64,000 nt of DNA from Pseudaminobacter sp040045035 (GTDB lineage: Bacteria; Pseudomonadota; Alphaproteobacteria; Rhizobiales; Rhizobiaceae): the NCBI RefSeq assembly GCF_040045035.1, contig NZ_JBDZDS010000001.1:248001-312000 (forward strand). Reading direction: 5' to 3'. The notes under the pieces are model-generated. The model was not told the DNA's origin. It was given only the letters and a program-made list of their open reading frames with translations, and ran no database searches. Below, piece after piece: positions 8,808-16,844 of the stretch (position 1 is the first letter of the stretch; each line of letters starts with the position of its first letter). The position numbers and the translations under genes are program-made.

Positions 8808-8872
8808 TTTCCATCTCGGGAAGCCGCTTGCGACTGCGGCATGTGACGCCCTTGGGGCCTGGGCTGCTGCAA

Positions 8873-9718
8873 ATGCGGAAATCGATTACCCTTTATGGAC
8901 TGACCTTCTCGCTGCCCATGCTGGTGTGGCAGCTTGCGTTCTTCCTCGCGCCGCTGGTTTTCCTGGTCGCTCTCAGCTTCTGGACCGTCAAGAATTTCCG
9001 CATGGTGCCGGATTTCGACACCGTAAACTGGGTGCGGATGCTCAGCCGCGGCGTTTTCTGGGAGGCCTATTTCCGGACGCTGGTTCTGGCGCTGTCGGCG
9101 TCGGTCATCACCAGCGCACTGGCCTTTCCCTGTGCCTACGGCATCGCCTTCAAGCTGGGTGAGACGGCGCGGCGCTGGGCGGTGTTCCTGATGGTCATCC
9201 CCTTCTTCACCAGCTATCTGGTGCGCGTCTATTCTTGGCAGGTGTTCCTGTCCGACAACGGCATCATCAATGCCCTTCTTGCCAAGTTCGGGCTGGGGCC
9301 GTTCGGCATGCTCAACTCGGTGTTCGGCATGATGGTGGGCTATCTCACCCTGAGCTTCCCGCTCGTCGTTCTGCTGCAGTTGTTCAGCCTGATCTTCATC
9401 GACAAGACACTGATCGAGGCCGCGCACAATTTGCGCTGCGGACGGCTGCGCACCGTGTTCGAGGTCGTGCTGCCCTGCGCCAGGGTTGGCCTCGTCATCG
9501 CGGCCCTGTTCTGTTTCATCCTGACCTTCGGCGATTTCGTGAGCCCGCTCTATCTCGGCGGTGGCGACCCTCCGACGCTGTCGATCCTGATCACCGACAC
9601 CACCAAGTCGGGCCAGCAGTGGCCGCGTGCGGCGGTCATCGCCCTCACCATGGTTGCCACTCTTCTGGCAGTGGCCTTCGCGGCGGTCAGCTACGCATAT
9701 CGGGAGCGCGGACGATGA
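8873..9718 (+). CDS. ABC transporter permease 1 (PotB-like)
   Basis: The 281-residue inner-membrane protein has about six hydrophobic segments. It carries the EAA-type coupling region near its C-terminal third (LIEAAHNLRCGRLRTVFEVVLP). Its sequence type is that of the first permease of spermidine/putrescine-like importers. The start at ATG 8873 puts the first membrane segment near residue 10; an upstream open frame runs into the hairpin and is not credible. The stop overlaps the start of the second permease by the ATGA arrangement, so the two are translationally coupled. Confidence 0.9.
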   Translation: MRKSITLYGLTFSLPMLVWQLAFFLAPLVFLVALSFWTVKNFRMVPDFDTVNWVRMLSRGVFWEAYFRTLVLALSASVITSALAFPCAYGIAFKLGETARRWAVFLMVIPFFTSYLVRVYSWQVFLSDNGIINALLAKFGLGPFGMLNSVFGMMVGYLTLSFPLVVLLQLFSLIFIDKTLIEAAHNLRCGRLRTVFEVVLPCARVGLVIAALFCFILTFGDFVSPLYLGGGDPPTLSILITDTTKSGQQWPRAAVIALTMVATLLAVAFAAVSYAYRERGR

Positions 9719-10527
9719 GCGACTTCAACCGGAATCCCTGGATCGACTGGACGCTGAAGCTCTACATTCTGCTGGCCTTCGCCTTCATCTTCGCGCCGAT
9801 CGCGGCAAGCTTCGTGTTCTCCTTCAACGTGGACCGTTTCCCGTCGCTGCCGCTCGGGGGCTTCTCGACGATCTGGTACGAGACCGTCGCCGCCGACCCA
9901 CTGGTCTGGGAGGGGCTTCGCAACACGCTCATCGCCGGCGTTGTGGTGTCCGTCTTGGCGACGGCGATCGGCTTCGGCGCTGCCTACACGGACTTCCGCT
10001 ACAAGTTCTTCGGCAAGCCGTTCTATCTTGCGCTGGCGATGCTGCCGCCGACCATCCCGGTGGTCATCCTGGGCCTGGCCATGCTGGCCTTCCTGTCGAA
10101 TGTCAGCCTTTCCGGCCAGATCCATTCGGTGATGATCGCCCATGTGGTGATGTGCGCGCCCTTCGCAATGGCGATCTGTCGCCTGCGGCTGTCGCAGATG
10201 GACCCGTCGCTGGAGGCCGCGGCCTGGAATCTCGGCGCATCGGAATGGAAGGCGATGAGGTATGTCATCATACCCTTCTGCAAGCCGGCGATTTTTGCCG
10301 CGCTGTTCATCACCATGGCCGTGTCCTTCGACGAATTCGCGGTGGCGTGGTTCGTGTCCGGCCTGCATGAAACACTGCCGGTCAAGGTTCTCGGCTTCCT
10401 GCAGGGGCAGGTCAGCCCGCGCATCAACGTCATCGGCACCTTCGTCTTCATCGCCTCGATGACACTGGTGGTTCTGGCCCAGATTCTTCTCATGAAACGT
10501 AGCGCCACCCCCAAGGCAGGCGGCTAG
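9715..10527 (+). CDS. ABC transporter permease 2 (PotC-like)
   Basis: The 270-residue membrane protein starts inside the end of permease 1 (ATGA overlap at 9715-9718). It has about six hydrophobic segments and the EAA-type loop SLEAAAWNLGASEWKAMRYVIIP, which contacts the ATPase. Together with permease 1 it should form the heterodimeric channel of the importer. The ATPase gene follows 19 bases later. A much longer open frame extends back through permease 1 in another frame and is spurious. Confidence 0.9.
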   Translation: MSDFNRNPWIDWTLKLYILLAFAFIFAPIAASFVFSFNVDRFPSLPLGGFSTIWYETVAADPLVWEGLRNTLIAGVVVSVLATAIGFGAAYTDFRYKFFGKPFYLALAMLPPTIPVVILGLAMLAFLSNVSLSGQIHSVMIAHVVMCAPFAMAICRLRLSQMDPSLEAAAWNLGASEWKAMRYVIIPFCKPAIFAALFITMAVSFDEFAVAWFVSGLHETLPVKVLGFLQGQVSPRINVIGTFVFIASMTLVVLAQILLMKRSATPKAGG

Positions 10528-10546
10528 GCGCTGGAGAGATAGTGCA

Positions 10547-11641
10547 ATGACAGATCAAGCCCTCGTCGTCTTCGACGGCGTCGTCAAGCAGTTCGGCGGC
10601 TTCGTTGCCGTGGAGCGCATGGACCTCGACATCCGCAAGGGCGAGTTCCTGGCCATCATGGGTTCGAGCGGCTGCGGCAAGACCACGACGCTGCGCATGC
10701 TGGCCGGCCTCGAAGCTCCCAGCCAGGGCGAGATCCGCCTCGCCGGCAAGCGCATCAACGACCTGCCGACTTGGCAGCGCGACACGCCGATGGTGTGGCA
10801 GAGCCTCGCGCTGTTTCCGTTCCTGACCGTGCGCGAGAATGTCGAGTTCAGCCTGCGCATGCGCGGCGTGGACAAGGCCGATCGGCGCCGGCGCGTGGGC
10901 ACCTGGCTCGAGCGCATGCAGATCACCGAATTCGCCGACCGCAACGTCGCCCACCTGTCGGGCGGCCAGCGTCAGCGCGTAGCGCTCGCCCGCTCGCTGG
11001 TGACGGAGCCGGAGATCCTGCTGCTCGACGAACCGCTTTCGGCGCTCGATGCGCATCTCAAGGTGCGCATGCAGACGGTGCTGTCCAACCTCCAGAAGGA
11101 GCTCGGCATCACCTTCGTCTACGTCACCCACAGCCAGTCGGAGGCCTTTTCCATGGCCGATCGCGTGGTCATCATGAGCCGGGGCAGGGTGGAGCAGATA
11201 GGCAACCCGCAGGAGATCTACCGGGCGCCAAGAACCCGCTTCGTGGCCGAGTTCCTCGGCTCTTCCAACATCTTCGCGGGGCAGGTTTCGGCGGTGACGG
11301 GCGATACGGTCAGGATCGCGAGCGCAGCGGGCGAGTTCCATGTGGTGCGCAATCCGGCCAAGCCGTTGGCCAAGGGCGACAAGGCCACTTTCGTCGTCTC
11401 GGACGACCGCGTGCATCTCGCCAACCAGCCGCCGTCCGCGGGACTAAACGGCCTGCAGGCCGTGGTCGTTGGCGAGGAGTTCGTGGGTGCGACCGCGGTG
11501 GTTCATCTCGAGGCCGCCGACGGAACCGAGATCAAGGCGCAGAAAAGCCACGACGAACTGGAGCAGCTGAACCTGTCGCCGGGCGCGAAGGTCTGGGTCA
11601 CCTGGCGGGCGGACGCGGGTCACATCCTGCCTGGGGCTTGA
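10547..11641 (+). CDS. ABC transporter ATP-binding protein (PotA-like)
   Basis: The 364-residue ATPase has Walker A GSSGCGKTT (~residue 39), the Q-loop, signature LSGGQRQRVALARS, Walker B ILLLDEP and an H-loop (VTHSQ). A C-terminal TOBE-type regulatory domain follows (about 245-364). It is the last gene of the four-gene importer. The TOBE domain and overall arrangement match polyamine/opine/phosphonate-type importers. The location next to creatininase, creatinase and sarcosine oxidase suggests uptake of a compound of that pathway, which is inference. Confidence 0.92.
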   Translation: MTDQALVVFDGVVKQFGGFVAVERMDLDIRKGEFLAIMGSSGCGKTTTLRMLAGLEAPSQGEIRLAGKRINDLPTWQRDTPMVWQSLALFPFLTVRENVEFSLRMRGVDKADRRRRVGTWLERMQITEFADRNVAHLSGGQRQRVALARSLVTEPEILLLDEPLSALDAHLKVRMQTVLSNLQKELGITFVYVTHSQSEAFSMADRVVIMSRGRVEQIGNPQEIYRAPRTRFVAEFLGSSNIFAGQVSAVTGDTVRIASAAGEFHVVRNPAKPLAKGDKATFVVSDDRVHLANQPPSAGLNGLQAVVVGEEFVGATAVVHLEAADGTEIKAQKSHDELEQLNLSPGAKVWVTWRADAGHILPGA

Positions 11642-11648
11642 GCTCGGA

Positions 11649-12287
11649 TCAACCGGCCTTCTCCAGCGCGTCGATGACCTGTTTGTCCGAGAGCTGGGGA
11701 AAGCGGAGATAGTGATAGCCAAGGGCCCGGAAATGTTCCGGCTGGCTAAGGCACACCGTTCGGTCTGCCTCCTGCCGCAACTGCGCTACCACTTCCGCCG
11801 GTGCAACAGGAATCGCCAAAACGACTTCTCTGGCGCCCCGTCTCCGGAGCGCCTTGAGCGCAGCCGCCATCGTCGTGCCCGTCGCGACGCCGTCGTCAAC
11901 GACGATTGCTGACCTGTCGGTCAGATCGATCGGCTTTCGCCCGGCCAGATAGATTGCGCGCCGGCGTTCGAGTTCAGGCCGCTCGACTTGGACCAGTTCG
12001 GCCAGTTGCTCATCGGTGAGCCTAAAGAATTCGGCAATCTCGCGGTTGACCACGACGTCCGGCGGGTCGCCGTCGACGACGGCTGCCATCGCGAGCTCGG
12101 GATTGCCGGGGGCGCCGATCTTGCGCACGATGAGAAGGTCAAGCGGTGCATGCAGAACCCGGGCGATCTCCGCAGCCACAGCCACCCCGCCGCGCGGCAG
12201 CGCAAGCACGACAGGATCATGCAGGTCGCCCAGCTTGGCTAGCTCGGCTCCGAGTTCTGCTCCGGCCTGCTGTCTATCCCTGAACAT
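11649..12287 (-). CDS. Phosphoribosyltransferase-domain protein
   Basis: The 212-residue protein has a type I phosphoribosyltransferase fold with the PRPP-binding loop AIVVDDGVATGTTMAAALKA (~residues 120-139). The N-terminal VLALPRGGVAVAAEIA segment is typical of a stand-alone family often found in stress or nucleotide-salvage clusters. The substrate is not known. It lies 21 bases downstream of the membrane-protein gene at 12309-12734, so the two are probably one minus-strand operon. A PRPP synthetase gene lies 2 kb away in the same cluster, fitting a PRPP-linked role. Confidence 0.85.
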   Translation of the reverse strand: MFRDRQQAGAELGAELAKLGDLHDPVVLALPRGGVAVAAEIARVLHAPLDLLIVRKIGAPGNPELAMAAVVDGDPPDVVVNREIAEFFRLTDEQLAELVQVERPELERRRAIYLAGRKPIDLTDRSAIVVDDGVATGTTMAAALKALRRRGAREVVLAIPVAPAEVVAQLRQEADRTVCLSQPEHFRALGYHYLRFPQLSDKQVIDALEKAG

Positions 12288-12308
12288 GATGGCGTCCGCC
12301 AGCTGGGT

Positions 12309-12734
12309 TCATGCTGATACGTTTGTGCCGGTGGGCGGCGGCGAGGCCCTGAACCCGGCAAAGGTCAGGTAGGCGCCGATGATCAGCATTATCAGTTCGA
12401 AAAAGGGCGCGAACCTGCTGAACCGAAGCATTTCGAACAGCGCCGACACCTCCGTGGGGGGCAGTGTCAATAATACGATACCGCGGATCAGGAACAGCCA
12501 TCCCAGTAGGGTGACCACGACCGGCAGGGCGCCACCGGACCAGACATTGTGGGCAAGCACGATGGCGAGGCCGATGGCGAGCGTGATCATACCGAGGACC
12601 ATAATCAGCGGCGGGTCGCGGAAAAACATGGCGACCGTCTCGACGGTATTCTGCTGCTGCAGAAACATCGTGATGGCGACGAGAAGGAAGAACAGTCCGA
12701 GCAAACGGCTGAGAAAAATTGTCAGGCGCGACAT
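12309..12734 (-). CDS. Small integral membrane protein, function unknown
   Basis: The 141-residue protein has about four hydrophobic segments (around 5-25, 42-63, 70-95 and 115-135) and short loops; I do not recognise the family. The start at 12734 is preceded by GGAGG 5 bases upstream; an ATG at 12746 lacks this. It leads the phosphoribosyltransferase gene and is divergent from the universal stress protein gene. The intergenic region between them contains a FixK/FNR-type box (12861-12874), so low-oxygen expression is possible. Confidence 0.75.
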   Translation of the reverse strand: MSRLTIFLSRLLGLFFLLVAITMFLQQQNTVETVAMFFRDPPLIMVLGMITLAIGLAIVLAHNVWSGGALPVVVTLLGWLFLIRGIVLLTLPPTEVSALFEMLRFSRFAPFFELIMLIIGAYLTFAGFRASPPPTGTNVSA

Positions 12735-12860
12735 GTCAGCCTCCATCAAACGGGAGTGCCCGCTACTATACTCCAAAACCGAAGCCAGTGCGCAGACAAG
12801 GCTCGCTGCAGAGGCCCGCACATGAAATGTCGGAGTTGGCATGGCCGGAAAGTCTGGCTT

Positions 12861-12874
12861 TTGATTTTGGTCAA
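12861..12874. promoter_or_regulatory. FixK/FNR-type box TTGATTTTGGTCAA
   Basis: It matches the TTGA(T/C)-N4-(A/G)TCAA consensus at every fixed position. Its centre is about 57 bases before the universal stress protein ATG. An activator bound 41.5 bases upstream of the start site would put transcription start near 12909, just before the ribosome site, which is the class II FNR geometry. The same box could serve the divergent membrane-protein operon. Confidence 0.7.
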
Positions 12875-12924
12875 CGCGGCTCCGCCCCATATCGGCTAGA
12901 TGGATATCAAGGAGGGTGGAGGCG

Positions 12925-13362
12925 ATGTATAACCACATTCTCATACCGACCGACGGGTCCCCGCTCTCTTCGGTCGCCGTTGAAAAAAGCTTGGCTTTCG
13001 CTCGCGATGCTGGCGCCAAGGTTACGGTTCTCAATGTGGTGGAGCCGTTCCATGTCTTCTCGACCGAGACGGCCCAGCTCTCCGACACAAAGGACGAATA
13101 CGAGCGTCAGTCGAAGGAGCAGGCGTCGCAGTATCTCGCAGAAGCCGAACTGAAGGCGAAGACGTTCGGCGTGCCGTGTGAGGCAGTTATGGTCAGGCAA
13201 GACCAGCCATACAAGGCCATCATCGAAACCGCGAAGGCGAAAGGCTGCGACCTGATCGCCATGGCATCCCACGGGCGAAAGGGCGTCTCCGCGATCGTGC
13301 TGGGAAGCGAGACCGTGAAGGTGCTGACCCATTCGACCATTCCAGTGCTGGTCTACAGGTGA
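12925..13362 (+). CDS. Universal stress protein (UspA family)
   Basis: The 145-residue protein shows the Usp fold: N-terminal YNHILIPTDGSPLSSVAVEK, central LIAMASHGRKGVSAIVLGSETVKVLTHS and C-terminal PVLVYR. The G-x2-G-x9-G-(S/T) nucleotide-binding pattern is largely present, so it is probably an ATP-binding type. GGAGG at 12918-12922 supports ATG 12925 over an in-frame GTG at 12916. The FixK/FNR-type box upstream suggests induction at low oxygen. The kinase-like gene follows 44 bases later on the same strand. Confidence 0.92.
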   Translation: MYNHILIPTDGSPLSSVAVEKSLAFARDAGAKVTVLNVVEPFHVFSTETAQLSDTKDEYERQSKEQASQYLAEAELKAKTFGVPCEAVMVRQDQPYKAIIETAKAKGCDLIAMASHGRKGVSAIVLGSETVKVLTHSTIPVLVYR

Positions 13363-13406
13363 TGTGCTAGAGCAACGCCGGACGGTCGCTTGGCGGCAGG
13401 CTCCAG

Positions 13407-14450
13407 ATGACGCATTTGGCCGAGAAGGTGGATTTCCTCAGCGATCCTGCATCCTATGCCGGCGCGACCCGGCATGTCGAAGCGCGAGAGACCCACATGT
13501 CCTGGGTCTTCCTGACCGACGACCGCGCCTACAAGCTCAAGAAGCCGGTCAAGTACCCGTTCCTCGATTTCAGCAGCCTGAAGCGACGATATTTCTATTG
13601 CAGGGAAGAACTGAGGCTCAACTGCCGCTTGGCGGAGCCCACCTACATGGCCGTCATCGCGCTGCGCCTCGATGAAGCGGGGCGACTGACGTTCTCGGGT
13701 GAGGGGCGCGTGGTCGACTGGCTGGTCGAGATGCGCCGGCTTCCTGCCGCGGACATGCTGGACACACGTATCCGTCAGGGACGGGTGACGCGTGAGGAAA
13801 TCGAGCGTGTGGGCGCACTACTGGTCGACTTCTACTCCCGGCGCTCGCGGGAGCGTGTGGCGGGCGATGCCTACCTGAGCCATCTGGTCAAGGAGCACGC
13901 AATCAACCGCGCCATCCTGGCGAGGCCGGAATTCGGGTTGTTACCGACGGCGGAGCGCACGCTCGACAAGGTGGAGCACGCGCTGGTGCGCTTCAGGCCC
14001 GTCATTGAGGAACGCATACTGCAGGGCAAAATTGTCGAAGGACATGGCGACCTTCGCCCGGAGCATATTTGCCTCATCAATCCGCCGCAGATCATCGACT
14101 GCCTGGAATTCAACCGGGCCATGCGCATCATCGATCCCTATGACGAGGTGAACTATCTCGGGCTCGAATGCGAAATCCTCGGTGCGGCGTGGATCCGGCC
14201 ATTTCTCTGTTCGATGTTGGAAAGAGAGCTCGGTTGGGCGCCGAGTGCCGCGCTGCTGGCGCTCTACGGAGGGTTCCGGGGGCTGCTGCGCGCCCGCTTG
14301 TGTGTCGTCCACCTGCTCGAGACGCCATTACGGCATCCGGAAACGTGGCGCCCCCTTGCGCTTCGTTATCTCGCCGCCGCTGAAAACGTATGCGTCAGTC
14401 TTCCATTCCCAGCAGGTCGTCGATCGACCCGTGTGTGTGGAGACGCCTGA
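13407..14450 (+). CDS. COG2187-type kinase-like protein (aminoglycoside-phosphotransferase fold)
   Basis: The 347-residue protein carries the phosphotransferase-like motif VEGHGDLRPEHICLINP (~residues 211-227), equivalent to the catalytic HGD loop. A later IIDPYDEVNYLG holds a possible metal-binding Asp. The N-terminal block (ETHMSWVFLTDDRAYKLKKPVKYPFLDFS) is diagnostic of COG2187. Many members add a C-terminal P-loop kinase domain; here it is absent. The substrate is unknown. The 3' end overlaps the convergent PRPP synthetase gene by 56 bases. It probably shares a transcript with the universal stress protein. Confidence 0.8.
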   Translation: MTHLAEKVDFLSDPASYAGATRHVEARETHMSWVFLTDDRAYKLKKPVKYPFLDFSSLKRRYFYCREELRLNCRLAEPTYMAVIALRLDEAGRLTFSGEGRVVDWLVEMRRLPAADMLDTRIRQGRVTREEIERVGALLVDFYSRRSRERVAGDAYLSHLVKEHAINRAILARPEFGLLPTAERTLDKVEHALVRFRPVIEERILQGKIVEGHGDLRPEHICLINPPQIIDCLEFNRAMRIIDPYDEVNYLGLECEILGAAWIRPFLCSMLERELGWAPSAALLALYGGFRGLLRARLCVVHLLETPLRHPETWRPLALRYLAAAENVCVSLPFPAGRRSTRVCGDA

Positions 14451-15375
14451 CCGCTTCCCCTATCAGAGGACCGACCGGCACGATGTCCAGCCTGGCCTGA
14501 GGGTAACGGACGGCAGCTTCCGCGGCGGCGGCCACGCTGTCGGTAACCACGATGCGATCGATGAGGGGGCTTTCGAACAATTCTTCGACACCTTCGCCGA
14601 ACAACCCGTGCGTGGCCAAGGCGTAGACCGCTTCGGCGCCGCGCTCGCGACACGCAACGGCAGCGCGAAGCGTGGTTCCGCCGGTGTTGATCATGTCGTC
14701 GACGATGAAGACTGCGCTTCCCTTCACATCGCCTGCGAACAGGTTGCCGGTAACGATCCCGCGGCTGCGGCGCTTTTCCATGAAGCCGAAGCCTGCCTCC
14801 AGGCCGGTATCGGCTTCGAAGGTCTCCTTCAGGAGCTGGGCGCGTTTTACACCGCCACCGTCGGGAGAGAAGATGGTGATGAGCATGTCGTCCGCCAACG
14901 ACCGGATGATGGGGCAGAACAGCCTCCGTGCATCGAGATGGATGGTTCCACACCGGAATGCATTCTGGAAGGCCGCGAAATTGTGCACGTCGACGACGAG
15001 AACCCGATCTGTCCCGACGGCTTCGAACAGCTGGGCGACGTAGCGGGTGGTGACCGGGTCGCGGGCTTTCGTCTGCCTGTCCTTGCGCGAATAGGCCAGA
15101 TAGGGAACGAGCGCAGTGACCCGTTCGGCGCCGTTCTCACGGCATGCGGCGATGAAGAAAAGAAGCTTGCAGAGCCTGTCGTTTGCCGACGCGGCTGCAC
15201 TTCCGGCCAGGCTGTGCAGGACATAGACGTCCTCCCCCCGAACGCTCACCAGCGGGCGCGCCTTATGCTCGCCGTCTTCGAAATCGCGTTCCTCATGTGG
15301 GTCGAGTTCGGTCCAGAGCGCATGCGCGACGGCAGCGCCGAGATCTTCCGAGCCTTTCAAGGCAAAGAGTCTCAT
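14395..15375 (-). CDS. prs: Ribose-phosphate pyrophosphokinase (PRPP synthetase), divergent type
   Basis: The 326-residue enzyme makes PRPP from ribose 5-phosphate and ATP. It has the substrate loop ALVPYLAYSRKDRQT (~residues 90-105), the VVDVHN block and the PRPP-binding loop AVFIVDDMINTGGTTLRAA. The N-terminus (MRLFALKGSEDLGAAVA) and overall sequence differ from housekeeping Prs. It therefore looks like the second, stress-cluster PRPP synthetase found with phosphoribosyltransferase and Usp genes. A perfect FixK/FNR palindrome lies at 15409-15422, 34 bases upstream of the start. The end overlaps the convergent COG2187 gene by 56 bases. Confidence 0.9.
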   Translation of the reverse strand: MRLFALKGSEDLGAAVAHALWTELDPHEERDFEDGEHKARPLVSVRGEDVYVLHSLAGSAAASANDRLCKLLFFIAACRENGAERVTALVPYLAYSRKDRQTKARDPVTTRYVAQLFEAVGTDRVLVVDVHNFAAFQNAFRCGTIHLDARRLFCPIIRSLADDMLITIFSPDGGGVKRAQLLKETFEADTGLEAGFGFMEKRRSRGIVTGNLFAGDVKGSAVFIVDDMINTGGTTLRAAVACRERGAEAVYALATHGLFGEGVEELFESPLIDRIVVTDSVAAAAEAAVRYPQARLDIVPVGPLIGEAVRRLHTHGSIDDLLGMED

Positions 15376-15408
15376 ATGTCTTCAGTACCACATCGCCGGA
15401 AATCCGGA

Positions 15409-15422
15409 TTGACGCGCGTCAA
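15409..15422. promoter_or_regulatory. FixK/FNR-type box TTGACGCGCGTCAA (perfect palindrome)
   Basis: A perfect 14-base palindrome fits TTGA(T/C)-N4-(A/G)TCAA. It lies in the divergent region between the PRPP synthetase (start 15375) and chrA (start 15537). It could control either or both genes. With the box at 12861 it frames the stress cluster. Confidence 0.65.
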
Positions 15423-15536
15423 GGATCTCCATGAGGGTCGGCCTGACGACGACGCGGCGTGCAGCGGGGACCTTGCAAAAGCGCCGGCGGCGCGTATCCC
15501 ATGCTCCGGTCTGAGGAGAGAAGCACCGAGACGCGC

Positions 15537-16760
15537 ATGATCAACCGCAAGGAAGCCGTATCGGTGGAGGAGCCACATCCCGGTTCGCCGATGGAAGTCC
15601 TTCGCGTATTTCTGAAGCTCGGCGTGACCTCGTTCGGCGGGCCCATCGCCCATTTGGGCTATTTCCGCGATGAGCTGGTCATGCGCCGCCGCTGGATCGA
15701 CGAGGCCGGCTTTGCCGATCTCGTCGCGCTCTGTCAGTTCCTTCCGGGCCCGGCGTCCAGCCAGGTCGGGTTCGCGCTCGGCGTGCTGCGCGGCAATGGG
15801 TTGCTCGGCGGGTTTGCAGCTTGGCTCGGCTTCACCATGCCGTCCGCGATCATCCTCTTCGCCTTCGCGCTCGGCGCTGCCAGCTTCACCGGGCCGGTGG
15901 CGGAAGGCTTCCTGCATGGCTTGAAGCTGGTGGCCGTGGCGGTCGTCGCCCAGGCTGTGTGGGGCATGGCAAGGACCCTCACGCCCGATCCAGTGCGTGC
16001 AGGGATCGCACTGGCCGCGGTTTTCGTCGTCATCTTCGTCGGCGGCTCCTTCGGGCAGATCGGTGCGATTGCGCTGGGCGCGCTTGCCGGCTTGTGGCTG
16101 TGCCGCAACGACAATGCCGAACTCGCTGGCCATCTGAGCTTTCCGGTGTCGCGCCGGCAGGGGGCCGCGTCGCTAGCCTTGTTCGCGGCCCTTCTCTTGC
16201 TGCTGCCTGTGGCAGCGAGGGCAGGCGCGCACGGCTTTGCCCTGTTCGACGCCTTCTATCGCTCGGGTGCGCTGGTCTTTGGCGGCGGCCATGTCGTGTT
16301 GCCGCTGCTGCAAGCCGAGGTCGTGGCCCCCGGATGGGTCTCCAACGAGGCTTTCCTGACCGGTTACGGTGCGGCGCAGGCCATCCCCGGTCCGCTATTT
16401 ACCTTCTCGGCCTATCTCGGCACCCTGATGGGCCCGGCGCCCAATGGGCTCGCGGGGGCGACCATCGCCCTTGTCGGTATTTTCCTTCCGGGTCTCCTCC
16501 TCGTCTACGGCATGCTCCCCTTCTGGGACAGGCTGCGCCTGCGGCCTGCTGCCCAGGCGGCCATGCGCGGAACGAATGCGGCAGTCGTCGGCATTCTGGG
16601 CGCAGCGCTCTACAACCCGGTCTGGACGAGCGCGGTGCTGAACCCGCGCGATTTCGCGCTGGCGCTCGCAGGTTTCCTGCTGCTGGCCGTCTGGAAAGCG
16701 CCGCCATGGGTCGTGGTTATCGTTCTCGCTGCTGCGGGGACGGCGCTTCACCTTGTCTGA
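15537..16760 (+). CDS. chrA: Chromate transporter, long-chain ChrA type
   Basis: The 407-residue membrane protein contains the two tandem CHR domains of long ChrA proteins. The first begins FLKLGVTSFGGPIAHLGYFRDE with the FLPGPASSQ signature. The second has YRSGALVFGGGHVVLPLLQ and AQAIPGPLFTFSAYLGT. About ten hydrophobic segments are visible. ChrA exports chromate, probably coupled to the membrane potential. The start is uncertain: ATG 15537 is preferred, with ATG 15501 upstream and ATG 15591 downstream possible. A FixK/FNR-type palindrome lies 115 bases upstream. Confidence 0.9.
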   Translation: MINRKEAVSVEEPHPGSPMEVLRVFLKLGVTSFGGPIAHLGYFRDELVMRRRWIDEAGFADLVALCQFLPGPASSQVGFALGVLRGNGLLGGFAAWLGFTMPSAIILFAFALGAASFTGPVAEGFLHGLKLVAVAVVAQAVWGMARTLTPDPVRAGIALAAVFVVIFVGGSFGQIGAIALGALAGLWLCRNDNAELAGHLSFPVSRRQGAASLALFAALLLLLPVAARAGAHGFALFDAFYRSGALVFGGGHVVLPLLQAEVVAPGWVSNEAFLTGYGAAQAIPGPLFTFSAYLGTLMGPAPNGLAGATIALVGIFLPGLLLVYGMLPFWDRLRLRPAAQAAMRGTNAAVVGILGAALYNPVWTSAVLNPRDFALALAGFLLLAVWKAPPWVVVIVLAAAGTALHLV

Positions 16761-16844
16761 CCCGCTTTGCGGCCTCGACCTGACCTTCGGCGAGAACAAG
16801 CCTTTCGGATATTTTGCGCTGAAAGCCGGCGGGCGGGAAATGCT

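Noticed and set aside
9235..9714. Upstream extension of permease 2
   Set aside because: It overlaps permease 1 in another frame; the ATGA coupling and first membrane segment support 9715.
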